NCBI RefSeq assembly: GCF_024679245.1
Contig: NC_090176.1
Span: forward strand, 19,413,793-19,477,792
DNA length: 64,000 nucleotides
Origin: Pseudorasbora parva
Taxonomy: Eukaryota; Chordata; Actinopteri; Cypriniformes; Gobionidae
Direction: 5' to 3'
Part shown: piece by piece, positions 51,362 through 62,550 of the stretch
Numbering within the stretch: position 1 is the stretch's first letter
Layout of the letters: the number at the start of each line of letters is the position of its first letter
The notes under the pieces: generated by a model
Seen by the model: the letters and a program-made list of their open reading frames with translations, nothing else
Told to the model about the DNA's origin: nothing
The model's database searches: none
Position numbers and translations under genes: made by a program

Positions 51362-52139
51362 AGTTCAGGAATGTAACAAATGCCCAAACTCCCGAAGCAC
51401 TCGCAAGATTGCAAACATTTTTTGATCACACTATCAGTTTAAACCTGCAACGAAATGCTAATTCAGAGCAATTACGTGGCAGATTTCCCTCCTTCAGCAC
51501 TAGCATAATCCGTCAGACAATCCTCACATTTCTCTCAAATTTGCAATCTTATGGCTAGTCATCCATCACTCACTCTTAGCTTTCAGTCTGTGTCGGAAAG
51601 ACAGAGAGAAGCCAAGACCCTCTGCCTATTCTGAGCCCTCTGCTTGAAACATATCTTTACAATTACACTTTACATTTATTCACTGTGCAGACTCCATTAT
51701 TCAAATACCCTTATCGAAAAACATCTCAACAGCCGACCAGAAAAAAAAAAAACAAGCACAAGCTGTAAACATGAGTTACGGTTTCGAGTAAACCAACAAC
51801 AGGTCTCTAAACAGCTGCTGTTTATGAGGAAAGATGTGAAAGAAAATGGCTTGGAGAATGGGAGGAAGATATCGGTCTTCAGATAACTTCAGAGAAATAT
51901 TCTTCCACAGGCGATCACAGGAAGCAGGGAGAGAATTCGATTAGACTGTCATGGCGTCAAAAATATGTGTGAAAGGCGGGAAAAATACTAATGATTGTCT
52001 CTGTCCCTTGGGAAAGATGTTGCTCATACACTTGGAACACTTAATCTCTTTAGAGCTGAATATTACCAAGATAACCGATTATAGAAGTAGCAAAAATTGG
52101 TGCTTCTAAAAATTGGATCATTTATGTGCATAAAATGGA
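51361..52139. other. no recognised feature
   Basis: Mixed sequence with no domain or repeat I can support. Confidence 0.45.
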
Positions 52140-52464
52140 GGTGGCCGTAACTACTATGTACTAACATTGTAATTAATCGTTTGATACAATGCACTTATTG
52201 TGTACATACATGTTTTTACATTGTACTTACATAAAAAAAATACCTGCATGGAATTACGTCTGTAATTAATTTCTGTAGTTACATTTGTAATTACACTGTT
52301 GACCCTTCCCTTACACCTAAACCTGCCCTTAAACTTACCCACACCACCACACCTGTCCCCCACTCTACCCGTATCCCACCTCAATATCAGCAAAGGTGTT
52401 TGGCAATACAATTTGAACACAATAAGTACATAGTACTTAAGGCCACCTAATATAAATTGGGGCC
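52140..52464. mobile_element. MITE with GGCCCCACT-type termini, copy 2
   Basis: The interior matches 26333-26702 over most of its length. The right end is ACTTAAGGCCACCTAATATA followed by AATTGGGGCC. The left end is eroded, and a stretch present in copy 1 before AAGTACATAGTACTT is deleted. Confidence 0.75.
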
Positions 52465-52555
52465 TTATATTGTAAAGAAATGTATTATATTCAGTGCCCC
52501 ATTTAATGCAATTAAAAATCTCCAGATGATGATGCTAAGATAAGTGTTTTATATA

Positions 52556-52592
<37 letters not shown>

Positions 52593-52945
52593 CCTGCCAT
52601 GTTCTACACTTGAAAGACTACATCGGACAGATTCAGAACGATGATCAAATCATAAATGTAAAAGATTGAGTCCATCAACACCCCCAAAGTTTGTTCAGTC
52701 TTAACCACTTCCTGAGTCGACATTTAATTCAGTAACATTAGGCAGTTTTGATTTAAAAGCTGTTTCATGTTGATGATGGCGTTATTTTACATATGCATCT
52801 GCTTACAAATGTTATTGATTGTTGCTGCTGCTTCTTCGCCTGTGTTTTGATCAGGAGATTCTTTACTCTTTCAGAAGATTTGTCATTGCACCCCCTACTG
52901 TATAACAGTGAAAACATTTTCTACTCAAACATTCACAAATCCAAA
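52465..52945. other. no gene; (GT)n at 52559-52591
   Basis: A 16-unit GT array; otherwise AT-rich sequence with no recognised feature. Confidence 0.5.
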
Positions 52946-53592
52946 GGGCCTTATTTTAACAATCTGAGCACATGGTCTGACCCGCATGGTGCAGGTGCAC
53001 TTAGGCCGCATTCAAATCCACTTTTGCTAGATTAACAAAATAAAAAAATGGTTGGGCGTGCCAGGCGCATGGTCCAGAAGGGGTGCACATAGTCTTATGA
53101 GTCATGGGTGTTTTGGACGTAACTTGCAATAAACAAATCAGAGTCTCATCTCCCATTCCCTTTAAAAGCCAGTTGTGCTTGCCCCATGGTGGATTTGTTA
53201 TATGGCAGAATTTGCAAAAAGAAAGATTGAACGGTTCTCAAGAGAGTAAATTTTTTATTTTTAATACTTAAACATAGTTGTGTGCTGCTGCACATTCCTG
53301 TGTGTGTGTAATAAGCAGAGTGTATGTCCGTCTATAGGCGCATATTACTAACGCGCACTTTAAATAACACAAATCCTGAACTATTGACTTTAGACCAGGT
53401 TTTTTGTTGGTCAATGGTGCAGTCATTTTCAGTTGACTCAAAATAGCAAAGTGCCAACATGAACATACCTCGGTTTCAGACCAGCTCGCCCATGGGCGAA
53501 CAGATGGGCCATGTGAATTTTCACGTGAAACTCACAAAAAAACATTTGCGTCGCCCCTGGCGTCGCATTGCACCGCGTTTATGATAGGGCCC
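52946..53592. mobile_element. non-autonomous DNA transposon with GGGCCyTAT termini
   Basis: Left GGGCCTTATTTTAAC and right, complemented, GGGCCCTATCATAAAC are inverted ends. Internal blocks (GTTGGGCGTGCCAGGCGC, AGACCAGGTTTTTTGTTGG, TGCGTCGCCCCTGGCGTCGC) are familiar from teleost elements. No transposase frame. Confidence 0.6.
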
Positions 53593-55194
53593 AAAGTGTT
53601 ATAGGATCATAATGATGAACTGTTTGATAGTTGCACTCACACTGTTTATGTGATGATGTGGAAAGAGAGTAACAGAGTCTGAAACCCTAAAATAGAGAGT
53701 TGCATTAGTTGCAACTGGCCCTAAATCAGGTTAATGTGGTGGATTTGTTCCAGGCCTTCCAGATCCACAGTCTAAAGGCATCTAGCCTACACAACCCATC
53801 ACTCACTGATATTGCCTTTCTACCACCACCTGTGATACCACATGCACAATTATTCCTGACCTACTTCTATACACCAGAATGCTGCAATCTGACAACATTT
53901 TCCTGTGTGTGAATGCAAAATATTCAGTGATACACTCTTAGACCAGGTACACTGCTGCTGAATACGGTTAGCACTCTTCATACCACTCTGAATGCACAGA
54001 GGATTACTATTGAAAGTGACTTTTTATATCCAAATTTACTCCCAATAATTTTGTGTAGAACTAAATTGAACTTCTAATTGTAAATTCAGTGACAGCTGTT
54101 TCAATTGGACACTGAACACTCATCTGAAGTGCTAGAACAACTCAAAATACATTAGCTAATTTTGATAGTTTCTCTCCCCTATAGAGATAATGTCCTATTA
54201 GCGCTGCGGTCTAGATGAAGCAATACCCTCCAGAGAGAGAAAGTCGTTTAAACGCAGCAGCTTAATGAGCATAAACAAAACACGCTGCCTCTGTCGACAC
54301 TAATTTACTGACAACTGCTGGGCATAAATACATCTTTGTTTCAACTCTTTTGTAACAACTCTTTCACCACATTTTCAGGCATTTTCTAAAACAATCTTTC
54401 TCAGTGGAGTGTTAGTAGACTAAGCTAGGGTATTAGTAGAATAAGCTGACATAAAATGTGACATGTTGACATGTTACAAAGTTATTATAGTCAGTAGAAT
54501 GTCTGCTGGGAGACCATCAAACAAAAGTTATAGCAAATAGTCTACTAATACTCTATTTATGAGAGTTATTTGACAAGTAGTTGCAACGCTACTTATAGTT
54601 ACTTGAATGTCTAAAGTGGCGCACTGAAATAAAGTGTTACCCTATACCATTCTACCCACATATTGTCCCTGCGGACACCATCAACATCTGGAGGGGTGGC
54701 CCAAGGGTCCCTTAGACAGAACCAACTTTATTCTGCTTTATTTGAAGCAAACAAACTTGCGATCCAAAAATAGCAGAAACATAGCAGTGCCAAGCACATC
54801 CAATGTCACCTTCCAAATTCAGAGAAAAATTGAATTGTCCAATTGTAAAGAGTTTGCTGTATTGTGCGCCACAATGTTGAAATGAACTTAGCGGTTCTCT
54901 CTGTACTCATGCATATCCTGATAGGGAACTTTAGGGAAGTTAAAAGACAGGATGAACGTGGGGGATTCAACCAATATTATCTTCATATTTCATAATCAAA
55001 ATTCATTATGGGGTAATACCAATACAAGAACCCAAGGTCCCTTTACAATGGAGTACAAAAGTATAATCAATTATAATCAAAAGACAGTCAGCCTGTTCAT
55101 TAAAGCAAATAAACAAGCAGGTGTACAACAAGCAAATCCAGATAGACAACAAGTTATACAATCAAGAGAAAATGCCCAGAGAAAATAGGTGAGT
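53593..55194. other. no gene recognised
   Basis: 54400-54640 contains words of the AATAAAGTGTTACC-type repeat also seen at 17310 and 19257. The part right of 54650 may be 3' untranslated sequence of the LINE at 55195-56230, but I cannot show it. Confidence 0.35.
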
Positions 55195-56230
55195 TTTAAG
55201 TTGGGATATAAACATCTGTATGTAAGTGCGTCATACAGATAGTCGAGAGCTGCTTATTTCATAATTTAGGGCCAATAACACTAAAAGCCCTTCCTCCCAT
55301 AGTAGAGCATTTAAACTTGGGCACGACAATACGAATTTCATAGCTGGATCTGAGGGTTCAGGCAGGAACATATTGTTGAACTAACTCAGCAAGATATTGT
55401 GGTGCAGGGCCATGACTGGCTTTGTAGACTAAAACTAACAGTTTAGATGCGGCTGGCCACAGGAAGCCAGTTAAGTTGGTTGAGGATAGGAGTGATGTGG
55501 ACAGACTTTGTTTTAAATGTTAGGGCTCAGGCAGCAGAGTTTTGGAGGTGATGTATAACCTTAGCAGGTAAGCCGCTGTATAGGGCGTTACAGTAATACA
55601 ATAACAGTTTAAGCATCGTTGAATTTGAGGGATTGGCGAATACAAACAATATTTCGCAAGTGGAAAAAGTATGACTTAACTGACCAATGTGTGAGTCGAA
55701 AGATAACGAGGAATCAAGCAATACTCCCAGATTTCACACAGTTTTTGAAGGTGTAATCTGGACACCATCAATATCAGTGCAAATGTCATCACGCGGCAAA
55801 TGTTGTGATTTAGGGCCAATCAACAGGATTTCAGTTTTATCAGTATGAAGCTGTAAGAAGTTATCAGTCGTCCAGGTTTTAAGTTCGTGAAGGCAGGAGG
55901 TAACAGAAGTGGGAGGATAAGCTGAGTTGGGTTTAACTGTGAAATAAATCTGAATATCAATCATCAGCATAACTATGAAAGTAAAGACCATGTCATCTGA
56001 CATAGTGGCAGCACATAAACGAGAAATAAGTGAGTACCAAGTGCAGAACCCTGAGGTACACCATGAGTGATAGTAAAGGTACTGGACCGATCTCGTTACC
56101 TATCCTAACAAACTGCTGTCTATCTGATAGATACGAGGTCAACCACTGAAGAGCAGCACCAGTGATGCCTAAAGCAGATAGTTGTGAAAGGAGTTTTGAG
56201 AGTAGGTGTATTAATACTTCCATTCAGCAA
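55195..56230 (-). pseudogene. LINE reverse transcriptase (L2/CR1 type), fragmented
   Basis: Read leftwards from 56230, the first segment encodes LSALGITGAALQWLTSYLSD (RT core), then the catalytic box as Tyr-Ala-Asp-Asp at 55971-55960 with FHS ahead of it. The frame then shifts to IQIYF, LKTWTTDNFLQLHTDKTEIL (56003-55734), and later to LLDSSLSFDSHIGQLSHT and NALYSGLPAKVIHHLQ (55721-55527), followed by the usual LINE carboxy-terminal region to about 55200. At least three frame changes and a stop right after YADD make it inactive. There is no endonuclease or 5' part; the left limit is approximate. Confidence 0.75.
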
Positions 56231-56484
56231 GGATGTACATTTATTGAATGTGAGAGTAAAGAAATGTACAATGTTACAAATATTACAATTTTAAATCATC
56301 CTGGGGGAAAAAATAAGCAACGGTTTTCACCACTGATAATAATGTTTCTCGAGCAGCAAAACATGATGTTAGAATGATTTCTGAAGGAGCATTTGACACT
56401 GAAGACTGGATGGTGAAATGATGATGAATAATTATATTTTTTAATTATATTACATAGAAAACAGATTAAATTGATATAGAGGAG
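56231..56484. other. no recognised feature
   Basis: AT-rich sequence between the LINE and the palindromic element. Confidence 0.4.
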
Positions 56485-56780
56485 ACGGAGCTCACGAAAA
56501 TGCGTATAAATAGTACGAGTTTGCAATCTCGTGGAATGTATACGCCAAAATGAGTTTTGGCGTGCTTATGGTACGCGGTTTTTCGCGTGCATATGATACG
56601 CACTTTATTGCGTATTATACATACGAACCCCCCACCCCACCACCCTAAGACTACCCAATTGTGTGTCATATGCACGCCATAAAGTGCGTATCATATGCAC
56701 GCGAAAAACCGTGTACCATACGCATACATTCCACGAGATTGCAAACTCGTACTATTTATACGCATGACCATGAGATCGTG
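56485..56780. mobile_element. palindromic MITE with about 110-bp inverted arms
   Basis: GCGTATAAATAGTACGAGTT and TTGCAATCTCGTGGAATGTA on the left (56501-56541) recur inverted on the right (56723-56765). TTTTTCGCGTGCATATGATA and its partner extend the arms inward. A 27-base block around GAGTTTTGGCGTG is present only on the left. A related fragment sits inside the Tc1 element at 34575-34743. Confidence 0.7.
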
Positions 56781-57425
56781 TTGTATAGAGATGTCACAAT
56801 CATTTTTACTGAACTTTAAAACATAAACAAATGCAGCCATGTTGAAGATAATATACTTATTTTAAACACATTAACAAATCTAACAAAAGCAAACTTTGAA
56901 TGGTACTGAACAGTTTTTTTAGTATAGTTTTTTTTAATGTCAAATTATATGGACTATTAAGGATTTAACTTAATATTCAAACCTGTTAAAGTTCAAACAT
57001 TAGTCATAGTTATTGCCCTATACTAACCTGAACTCTAACCCTAGTATAACCTTAACCCGGAATAACCTTAAACTATGTTATTTAATTTTTTTATTTTTTT
57101 AATAATGTGTACATCCAGTTTTGCCCCCAAACTTTGTGGGTGTGGACAGTTTTGCCCCCAAAGTATAGCAATAGAACACATAGACACACTGGAACACACT
57201 CACCTCACAGTCCTGTTCTCTTCTTTTCTTTTCTTTTCTTGCAGTGAATATAATCCAGAGATATTTTACATTGCTCCACACACTTCCTTGCTCTCTCTGT
57301 ATCTTTTATGCACAGAGAGCTCAGTGATTTAAGCTGCTTCCACTTCACAGAGCTCCCATGGGCTATGTCTTCCACAACTAACTCATCTGATAGACTGAGC
57401 CATATCAGAGAGGGAGAGAGAGGGG

Positions 57426-57463
<38 letters not shown>

Positions 57464-59034
57464 AGGGGGGGGAGGAGTCACAACGGGATCCAATTTGATG
57501 AGAATGAGTCTGTATTAAAAAAAGAAGTGGACATTCATGAGAACAGAGCTGTATGCTAGATGAACTAAGAAAGACAGACACTCCTAAAGCTCTGATTACA
57601 TCTGCTTAGCAAAGAGCAGCTGCCCTGAAACAGTGACACAGGACTTCTGCTGCTCGTAGTGGGGGAGGGGAAGCGAGGCACGAGGGGTGCTGAAATGTGT
57701 AACATACACATATATACAGTATATACACAGATTATGTATGTACTTAGTTAACATACAAACAGAGCAGGACATGAAAGGTTTGCTGTAGACTGGTAAGCTA
57801 AACTCATATTCGCTTAGACTGTTTTAACGTTCACAGGACTATTGTTGGTTATCATCTGCATAACAAAGACACTTAACCCTTTTAAACTGACAAAAAGACA
57901 GCGAAGCCATGAGAGTGAGTCAGAAAGTTTTGAATGCACACAAAGCTTTAGTCATAAAAAAAATAAAAATAAAAATGAACCTTTGAGCCTGAACCTTTGA
58001 TGCCAGGCAGGATGGATCCATGCTTCCATGTTGTTTATGCCAAATTCTTACCCTATTATCTGATTGTCAAAGCAGAAATAAAGACTTGTTAGACTTGTTC
58101 AATCTTCTATTATCCATTTTTGGTAATCCTGTGCAAATTGTAGCCTCAGTTTTCAAGAGTGGCACCGGTGTGTCTTCTGCTGATGTAGTCCATTTGCTTG
58201 ATTCAGAGATTCTCTTCTGCAGACCTCAGAGATCCTGTTGCCTTTCTATAAGCAAGAAATTGCTACTCACTGCATATTTTCTCTTTTTTGGACCACTCTC
58301 TGTAAACCCTAGAGATGTTTGTGTGTGAAAATCCCAGTAAATCAACACTTTCTGAAATACTCAGATCACCAACAACCATGCCATGTTCAAAGTCCCTTAA
58401 ATCACATTTCTTCCCCATTCTGATACTCAATTCAGCAGATCATCTTGACCATGTCAACATGCCTAAATGCATCTCACACAGGACATCACTGGTTTCTCTG
58501 CTGTGATCTTGGTCCACTCTTCTTCCAGCCTCTTACACAGTTGTGTAACTGTAGTTAGTTTCCTATATCCATAACTTTGTCACCAAAGGATTTTCCAGAG
58601 ATTTTCAGTCGGGTTTAGATTAGGACTCTAGGCTGATCATTTTATTATTTTCTATGTTCTTAGCTTCAAGGAACTGCTTTACCCAGTTTATTTTCTTGCA
58701 TAAAAGTTATGATTAGAAGATGCTCGCAGGGAAGGAACCACATGTTGCAGAATGAGGCTCTGATTAGCATTTGGATTTGGACAAGAGGCCCAACTCCTGC
58801 TGCAGAAAACATTTTCATTAAAACACTTTCTCTCATTACTTTGGACAGGTGAACTTTGAACCAGTTTTCCTCTGATCAAACAACAGGCTCTTAGCCTTTT
58901 GATTCTATCTGCTGATGAGAGGCTTGGTCACTAAAGAGTGGGCTTTCAGTCCAAATTCTCTTAAAAGGTGAGACACCTTTTAATTGACTGTAAACAGAAT
59001 TGACTGTAAAATGTAAAATGTGTACCTTGAATGC
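56781..59034. other. no gene; GA-rich tract and a possible splice acceptor
   Basis: A pyrimidine tract ending TTTCTTGCAG (57244) looks like an acceptor, but the sequence after it opens with TGA and has no recognisable product. A GA/G array spans 57411-57475. The rest is unassigned. Confidence 0.4.
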
Positions 59035-59088
59035 AATGTAAGTCGCTTTGGATAAAAGCGTCTGCCAAATGCATAAATGTAAATGTGA
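59035..59088 (+). mobile_element. fish SINE/LINE tail (TAAGTCGCTTTGGATAAAAG)
   Basis: GTAAGTCGCTTTGGATAAAA, GCGTCTGCCAAATGCATAAA and a TGTAAATGTG end form a 3' tail that I recognise from many teleost SINEs and their partner LINEs. The SINE head is not recognisable. Confidence 0.65.
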
Positions 59089-59519
59089 CACTGTATGTCG
59101 AGACATTTCCTTAACATGTTCAGCACTGAACTGGCGAGCAATTCCAGCTGCAGTGTTGAACCAATTCCCCATTGATAATCTCTGCATTATTCCATCCTTT
59201 CAAGCATCTGTCTTACATGGACAACCAGCCTTTTGTGGGGACTTGAGTTAATTAGTGTCATTGTAATGCTGCAATAACCTGCTATTGCAGGGTTTCAGTC
59301 ACCTTAGAGAGGCTTGCCATCTTGCAAAGTTAGTAAAAGTTGGAAAGCTATCCAAACACCAGGTGCCAGATTAACACCAATAATTTAGAGGTATCTTATA
59401 CCGAGTTCACACTCCGAGTTTAGCCCCGATTTTGACTTGCCGACAGGTTTTGCGAAATCGCAGACAAATAGTTAAAATCTTAGGCAAATCGGTGCTCGTT
59501 CATACAAGTGAGAATCACG
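59089..59519. other. no gene recognised
   Basis: 59400-59515 (ACCGAGTTCACACTCCGAG) looks like the end of a hAT-type MITE. Otherwise unassigned. Confidence 0.35.
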
Positions 59520-59840
59520 CATATCACTAATATCAATCTGGTTTTAGATCACAGCATAGTACAGTTTGCTTTGCTTAAAGTATTAAATTACATTTTTTTG
59601 ATTATCAATTTTGGTAAATGTACTGTTTTAATTCTGTTAGACCTTAGTGTGGCATTCAAAACTCTTGATCATGGCATTCTTTTAAATTGTTTACAGCAAA
59701 TTGGAATCAAAGATTGTGCTCTGAATTGGTCAGCCTCCTATTTAAAGGGCCAAACTTTTTTCGGTAGAGACTGGAAACTACTCATCTCGCGCACCAGGTT
59801 TGTATTGTGTTCCCCCGAGCTCGATCCTGGGTCCAGTTCC
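59520..59840 (+). pseudogene. L2/CR1-type LINE reverse-transcriptase fragment, interrupted by a DIRS element
   Basis: The frame from about 59550 encodes the central RT region: ALLKVLNYIFL, VLILLDLSVAFKTLDHGILL (motif A region, with Lys where Asp is expected in the LSAAFDT-type consensus), then CLQQIGIKDCALNW and SYLKGQTFF. After a frameshift near 59763, GNYSSR and SSILGPV (motif B region) are readable up to about 59838. There the LINE stops and DIRS-type sequence begins. The catalytic YADD box would lie further right and is not in the window. The copy is inactive. Confidence 0.72.
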
Positions 59841-59949
59841 CGTTCAAGGAACTCGAGCAGCGTCACCACTCTGGGAACGCCTCTGCGTGATTGCGTCGTG
59901 AAGCACGTATGTAATCAATCCAATGGAGAGACGGAACGACATAGGCGGA

Positions 59950-59977
59950 TGACGTCATTGACCGGGAAACTATAAAG
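59950..59977 (+). promoter_or_regulatory. candidate promoter of the DIRS-like element: CRE and TATA box
   Basis: TGACGTCA (59950-59957), a perfect palindromic cAMP-response element, lies 13 bases before TATAAAG (59971-59977). Transcription would start near 60000, ahead of the gag-like frame. A second, diverged CRE-like GACGGAAC/GACGTC context precedes it. Confidence 0.55.
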
Positions 59978-60078
59978 CCTGCCGGCAAACACACGCCCCC
60001 AGCTTCTGTTGCCTTCAACAAGCGCCCTATGTTTCATTGTCCAAACTGTCTCTGTGTTGTGTCTGAGTTCAGACTTAG

Positions 60079-61468
60079 TTGTTTTTTTTCACGAATAGAC
60101 ACATTACTGACAGTGAGAGATTATGGCAAACGAACAGAAGGTGTGTTCCTCCCTGCTCGCACTTCCTTACGAGCGGGGATACACACCAATTGTGTGTTTG
60201 TTTGGGTGAGCAGCACACGCAGTCAGCACTCGAGGGTGCTGGCTGCGAGCATTGTGAGACTCTGCCTCTCTGTGTGCTGCGATCCCGCCGGGTGCTCTTC
60301 GAGGAGGGCGTCCTGGCTTGCGTTTCCCGCGGCACGGGCCCCGCTGCTGCCAAGGCACAGTGGAAGCTCATGTCGTGGGGCTCGCAACTGGATCTAACGG
60401 AGGGGTTTGAGACTGGCCCGTTTCTCTGTTTCTCCGGGTTCAGGAGCCCACTCTGTGGTTTCTCCCGCCCGGGGTGCGGCCGCTGTGCTGCAGTTATCTT
60501 CCTCCAAGGAGGTTGATGTCTGCAGTATCGACGCGGGGGTTGAAGATTCGCCACTTCAAACCCCCACGAGTGAGGAGCTAGTGGAGGTTCTGAGCAGGGC
60601 TGTGGCTAGATTAAGTATTGACTGGCCAAATGAACAGCAGGAGCGTGCCTCAGTAAAAAGCAGGCTTAATGAGCACTTTCTGCCAGCCCGTTCGGCTCAG
60701 CCTCCATGGCGGAGCTTGCCGTTTTTCACGGATCTCCACACCGAGGTGTCGAGATCGTGGAAGCGGCCCATGTCATCTCGTGTTTTCAGCCCCCACACAG
60801 CAGTGTATAGTAATATCACAGGGTTGAAAAGGCATGGTTATGGTTCGATGCCGAGTGTGGAAGAGACGCTCGTCAGCCATCTCGCTCCCGATTCGGCATC
60901 GGCCATTAAAGCTCCCGCTTTGCCCACTAAGCCATTAAAGTCAACATCTGCTTTAGTGGGTAAAGCATACTCGGCAGCTGGTTAGGCTGCGTAATGTCTG
61001 CATACAATGGCTATTATGCAGGCATACCAGGCTAACCTTGGGGAAAGTGATGAGATCGGGGCCAATATAGTTCATTAGCTCCGATCCTCGGCAGATTTAG
61101 CCCTCCGTGCCACTAAGGAGACAGCCAGATGTATTGCGCGTTCTATGGCAGCCCTGGTGGCCACGGAGAGGAATCTTTGGTTAAATCTGACCGAGATCAA
61201 GGAGAAGGACAAAACATTTTTGCTTGATGCGCCGCTGTCTCCTGAGGGTCTGTTCGGTGACGCCGTTACTGCCGTCACCGACAGGTTCCAGGAGGCCAAA
61301 AAGCAGGCAGCGGCGCTGAAGCAGTTCCTTCCCCGTAAACCCCAGGCCTCATCTGCTGCTCATCGAGTGCAGCAAAAGCAGAGCGTCACCACCTGCACAC
61401 CCCGCAGAAAGGGTGGGGTGGTGGGCGCCGCTCTCAGGCGCAGCCTTCTAGAGGTAGGACTGATCTGA
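60079..61468 (+). pseudogene. gag-like ORF1 of the DIRS element, with one frameshift and three stops
   Basis: In the first frame (60079-60516) a Cys/His-rich start is visible (RCVPPCSHFLTSGDTH, Cys at residues 22, 26, 39, 41, 56, 59), followed by AAAKAQWKLMSWGSQLDL. Between about 60400 and 60450 the reading moves to the next frame, which continues to 61468: EELVEVLSRAVARLSIDWP, LPFFTDLHTEVSRSWKRP, VEETLVSHLAP, then ADLALRATKETARCIARSM, ERNLWLNLTEIKEKDK, FLLDAPLSPEGLFGDAV and a basic Gln-rich tail. Stops lie at 60983 (TAG), 60992 (TAA) and 61076 (TAG). The product would be the structural protein of the retroelement particle. The assignment rests on memory of DIRS gag proteins. Confidence 0.7.
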
Positions 61469-61848
61469 GGACAGTTCGACGGTGCTTACCTCATCATACG
61501 GTACCTGTCGGCTCTCTGTGTCCTCACATGGTCATTCCACCAAGCTCGCCCGAGCGCCGGGGTGTGGATGGCCCTCACGGGCCATCTGAGGATGGTCCGT
61601 GCCCTCTAAGGAGGGGAGTGGCACCGTCGAGTCAGTTGTTCCCTGCCGGTTTGCCGTTTCAGGTCGCTGCACTCACGGTGCAGAGTACATCAGAGGCCAG
61701 CCTCGAGAGGCTAGTACCCTTAGTAGATTTTGCGGCAGAGTGAGAGAATCTGCCAAATATTTCTTGCTGGGTCCTGCAGTTTATAAAAAAGGGGTACGCC
61801 ATACACTTAAGATGGCATCCACCTCCTTTCAATGGGGTTCTGCCTACG

Positions 61849-62345
61849 GTGGTGGGTGAGAACATGACTCACGAAGTACAGACTCTCCTACGGAAAGAGG
61901 CGATAGAAAGAGTCCCTCTGCCGGACAGAGAGTCAGGGTTTTACAGCTGGTACTTCATAGCGCCAAAGAAGGATGGGGGGGCTGCACCCTATTTTAGATC
62001 TTCGCGTCCTGAACCGCTCGGTGGAAAAACTCAAGTTCAGGATGCTCACACTCAAACAAATTGTGTCACAGATCAGGTCCGAGGACTGGTTTGTGACCAT
62101 AGATCTAAAAGATGCATATTTTATGTCTCCATCCTTCCGCAGCACAGGAAGTATCTGAGGTTCGCTTTCGGGGGATAAGCGTACCAATATCCGGTACTTC
62201 CCTTTGGTCTAGCCCTCTCACCCCGCACGTTCACAAAGTGTGTGGACGCGGCATTAGTCCCTTTGCGGATGCAGGGGATTCGGATCCTCAATTACATCGA
62301 TGATTAGTTGATTCTCGCTTATTCCGCACGTGCGGCGGCCCAGCG
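61849..62345 (+). pseudogene. DIRS reverse transcriptase, frameshifted, with a stop next to the YIDD box
   Basis: The first segment (61849-61980) reads EVQTLLRKEAIERVPLP and YFIAPKKDGG. An expanded G run (61975-61981) shifts the frame, and the next segment (61973-62158) gives LHPILDLRVLNRSVEKLKF, RMLTLKQIV and the motif A VTIDLKDAYF. The original frame returns near 62150 with KYLRFAFGG, a stop at 62176, then YQYPVLPFGLALSPRTFTK and the catalytic Tyr-Ile-Asp-Asp at 62293-62304. The codon directly after is TAG (62305), where family members have Trp. Another stop is TGA at 62347. The RT cannot be made in one piece, although all motif residues are present. Confidence 0.78.
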
Positions 62346-62349
62346 TTGA

Positions 62350-62550
62350 GATGCTGTGCTCACTCACATGAGGGGGTTGGGGCTGAGGCTCAACTCCAAG
62401 AAGAGCGTGTATTTGGGGGTGGTTGGGAAATCGGTTTCTATGCGGGCCCGTCTATCAGAGCCTTGTATAGGGTCAATTCTCTCATCAGTCAAGGGGGTGA
62501 AGCCAGACCAGTCACTCACTGTAAAGCAGTTCCAGAGACTGTAAGGTCTG
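62350..62550 (+). pseudogene. DIRS RT thumb/connection region
   Basis: The frame continues the RT: HMRGLGLRLNSKKSVY, VGKSVSMRARLSEPCI and LTVKQFQRL, with TAA at 62542 before GLMAAAANV. It belongs to the same polyprotein as the RT and RNase H and has no separate function. Confidence 0.65.

Noticed and set aside
57222..57332. Pyrimidine tract plus TTGCAG as a splice acceptor for a coding exon
   Set aside because: The sequence after AG opens with TGA, the available frame has no recognised protein, and no matching donor nearby is convincing.
60075..60554. A 159-residue minus-strand frame opposite the gag-like region
   Set aside because: It lies antisense to a recognisable DIRS gag start and is Pro/Arg-rich as expected from GC-rich DNA; no domain seen.
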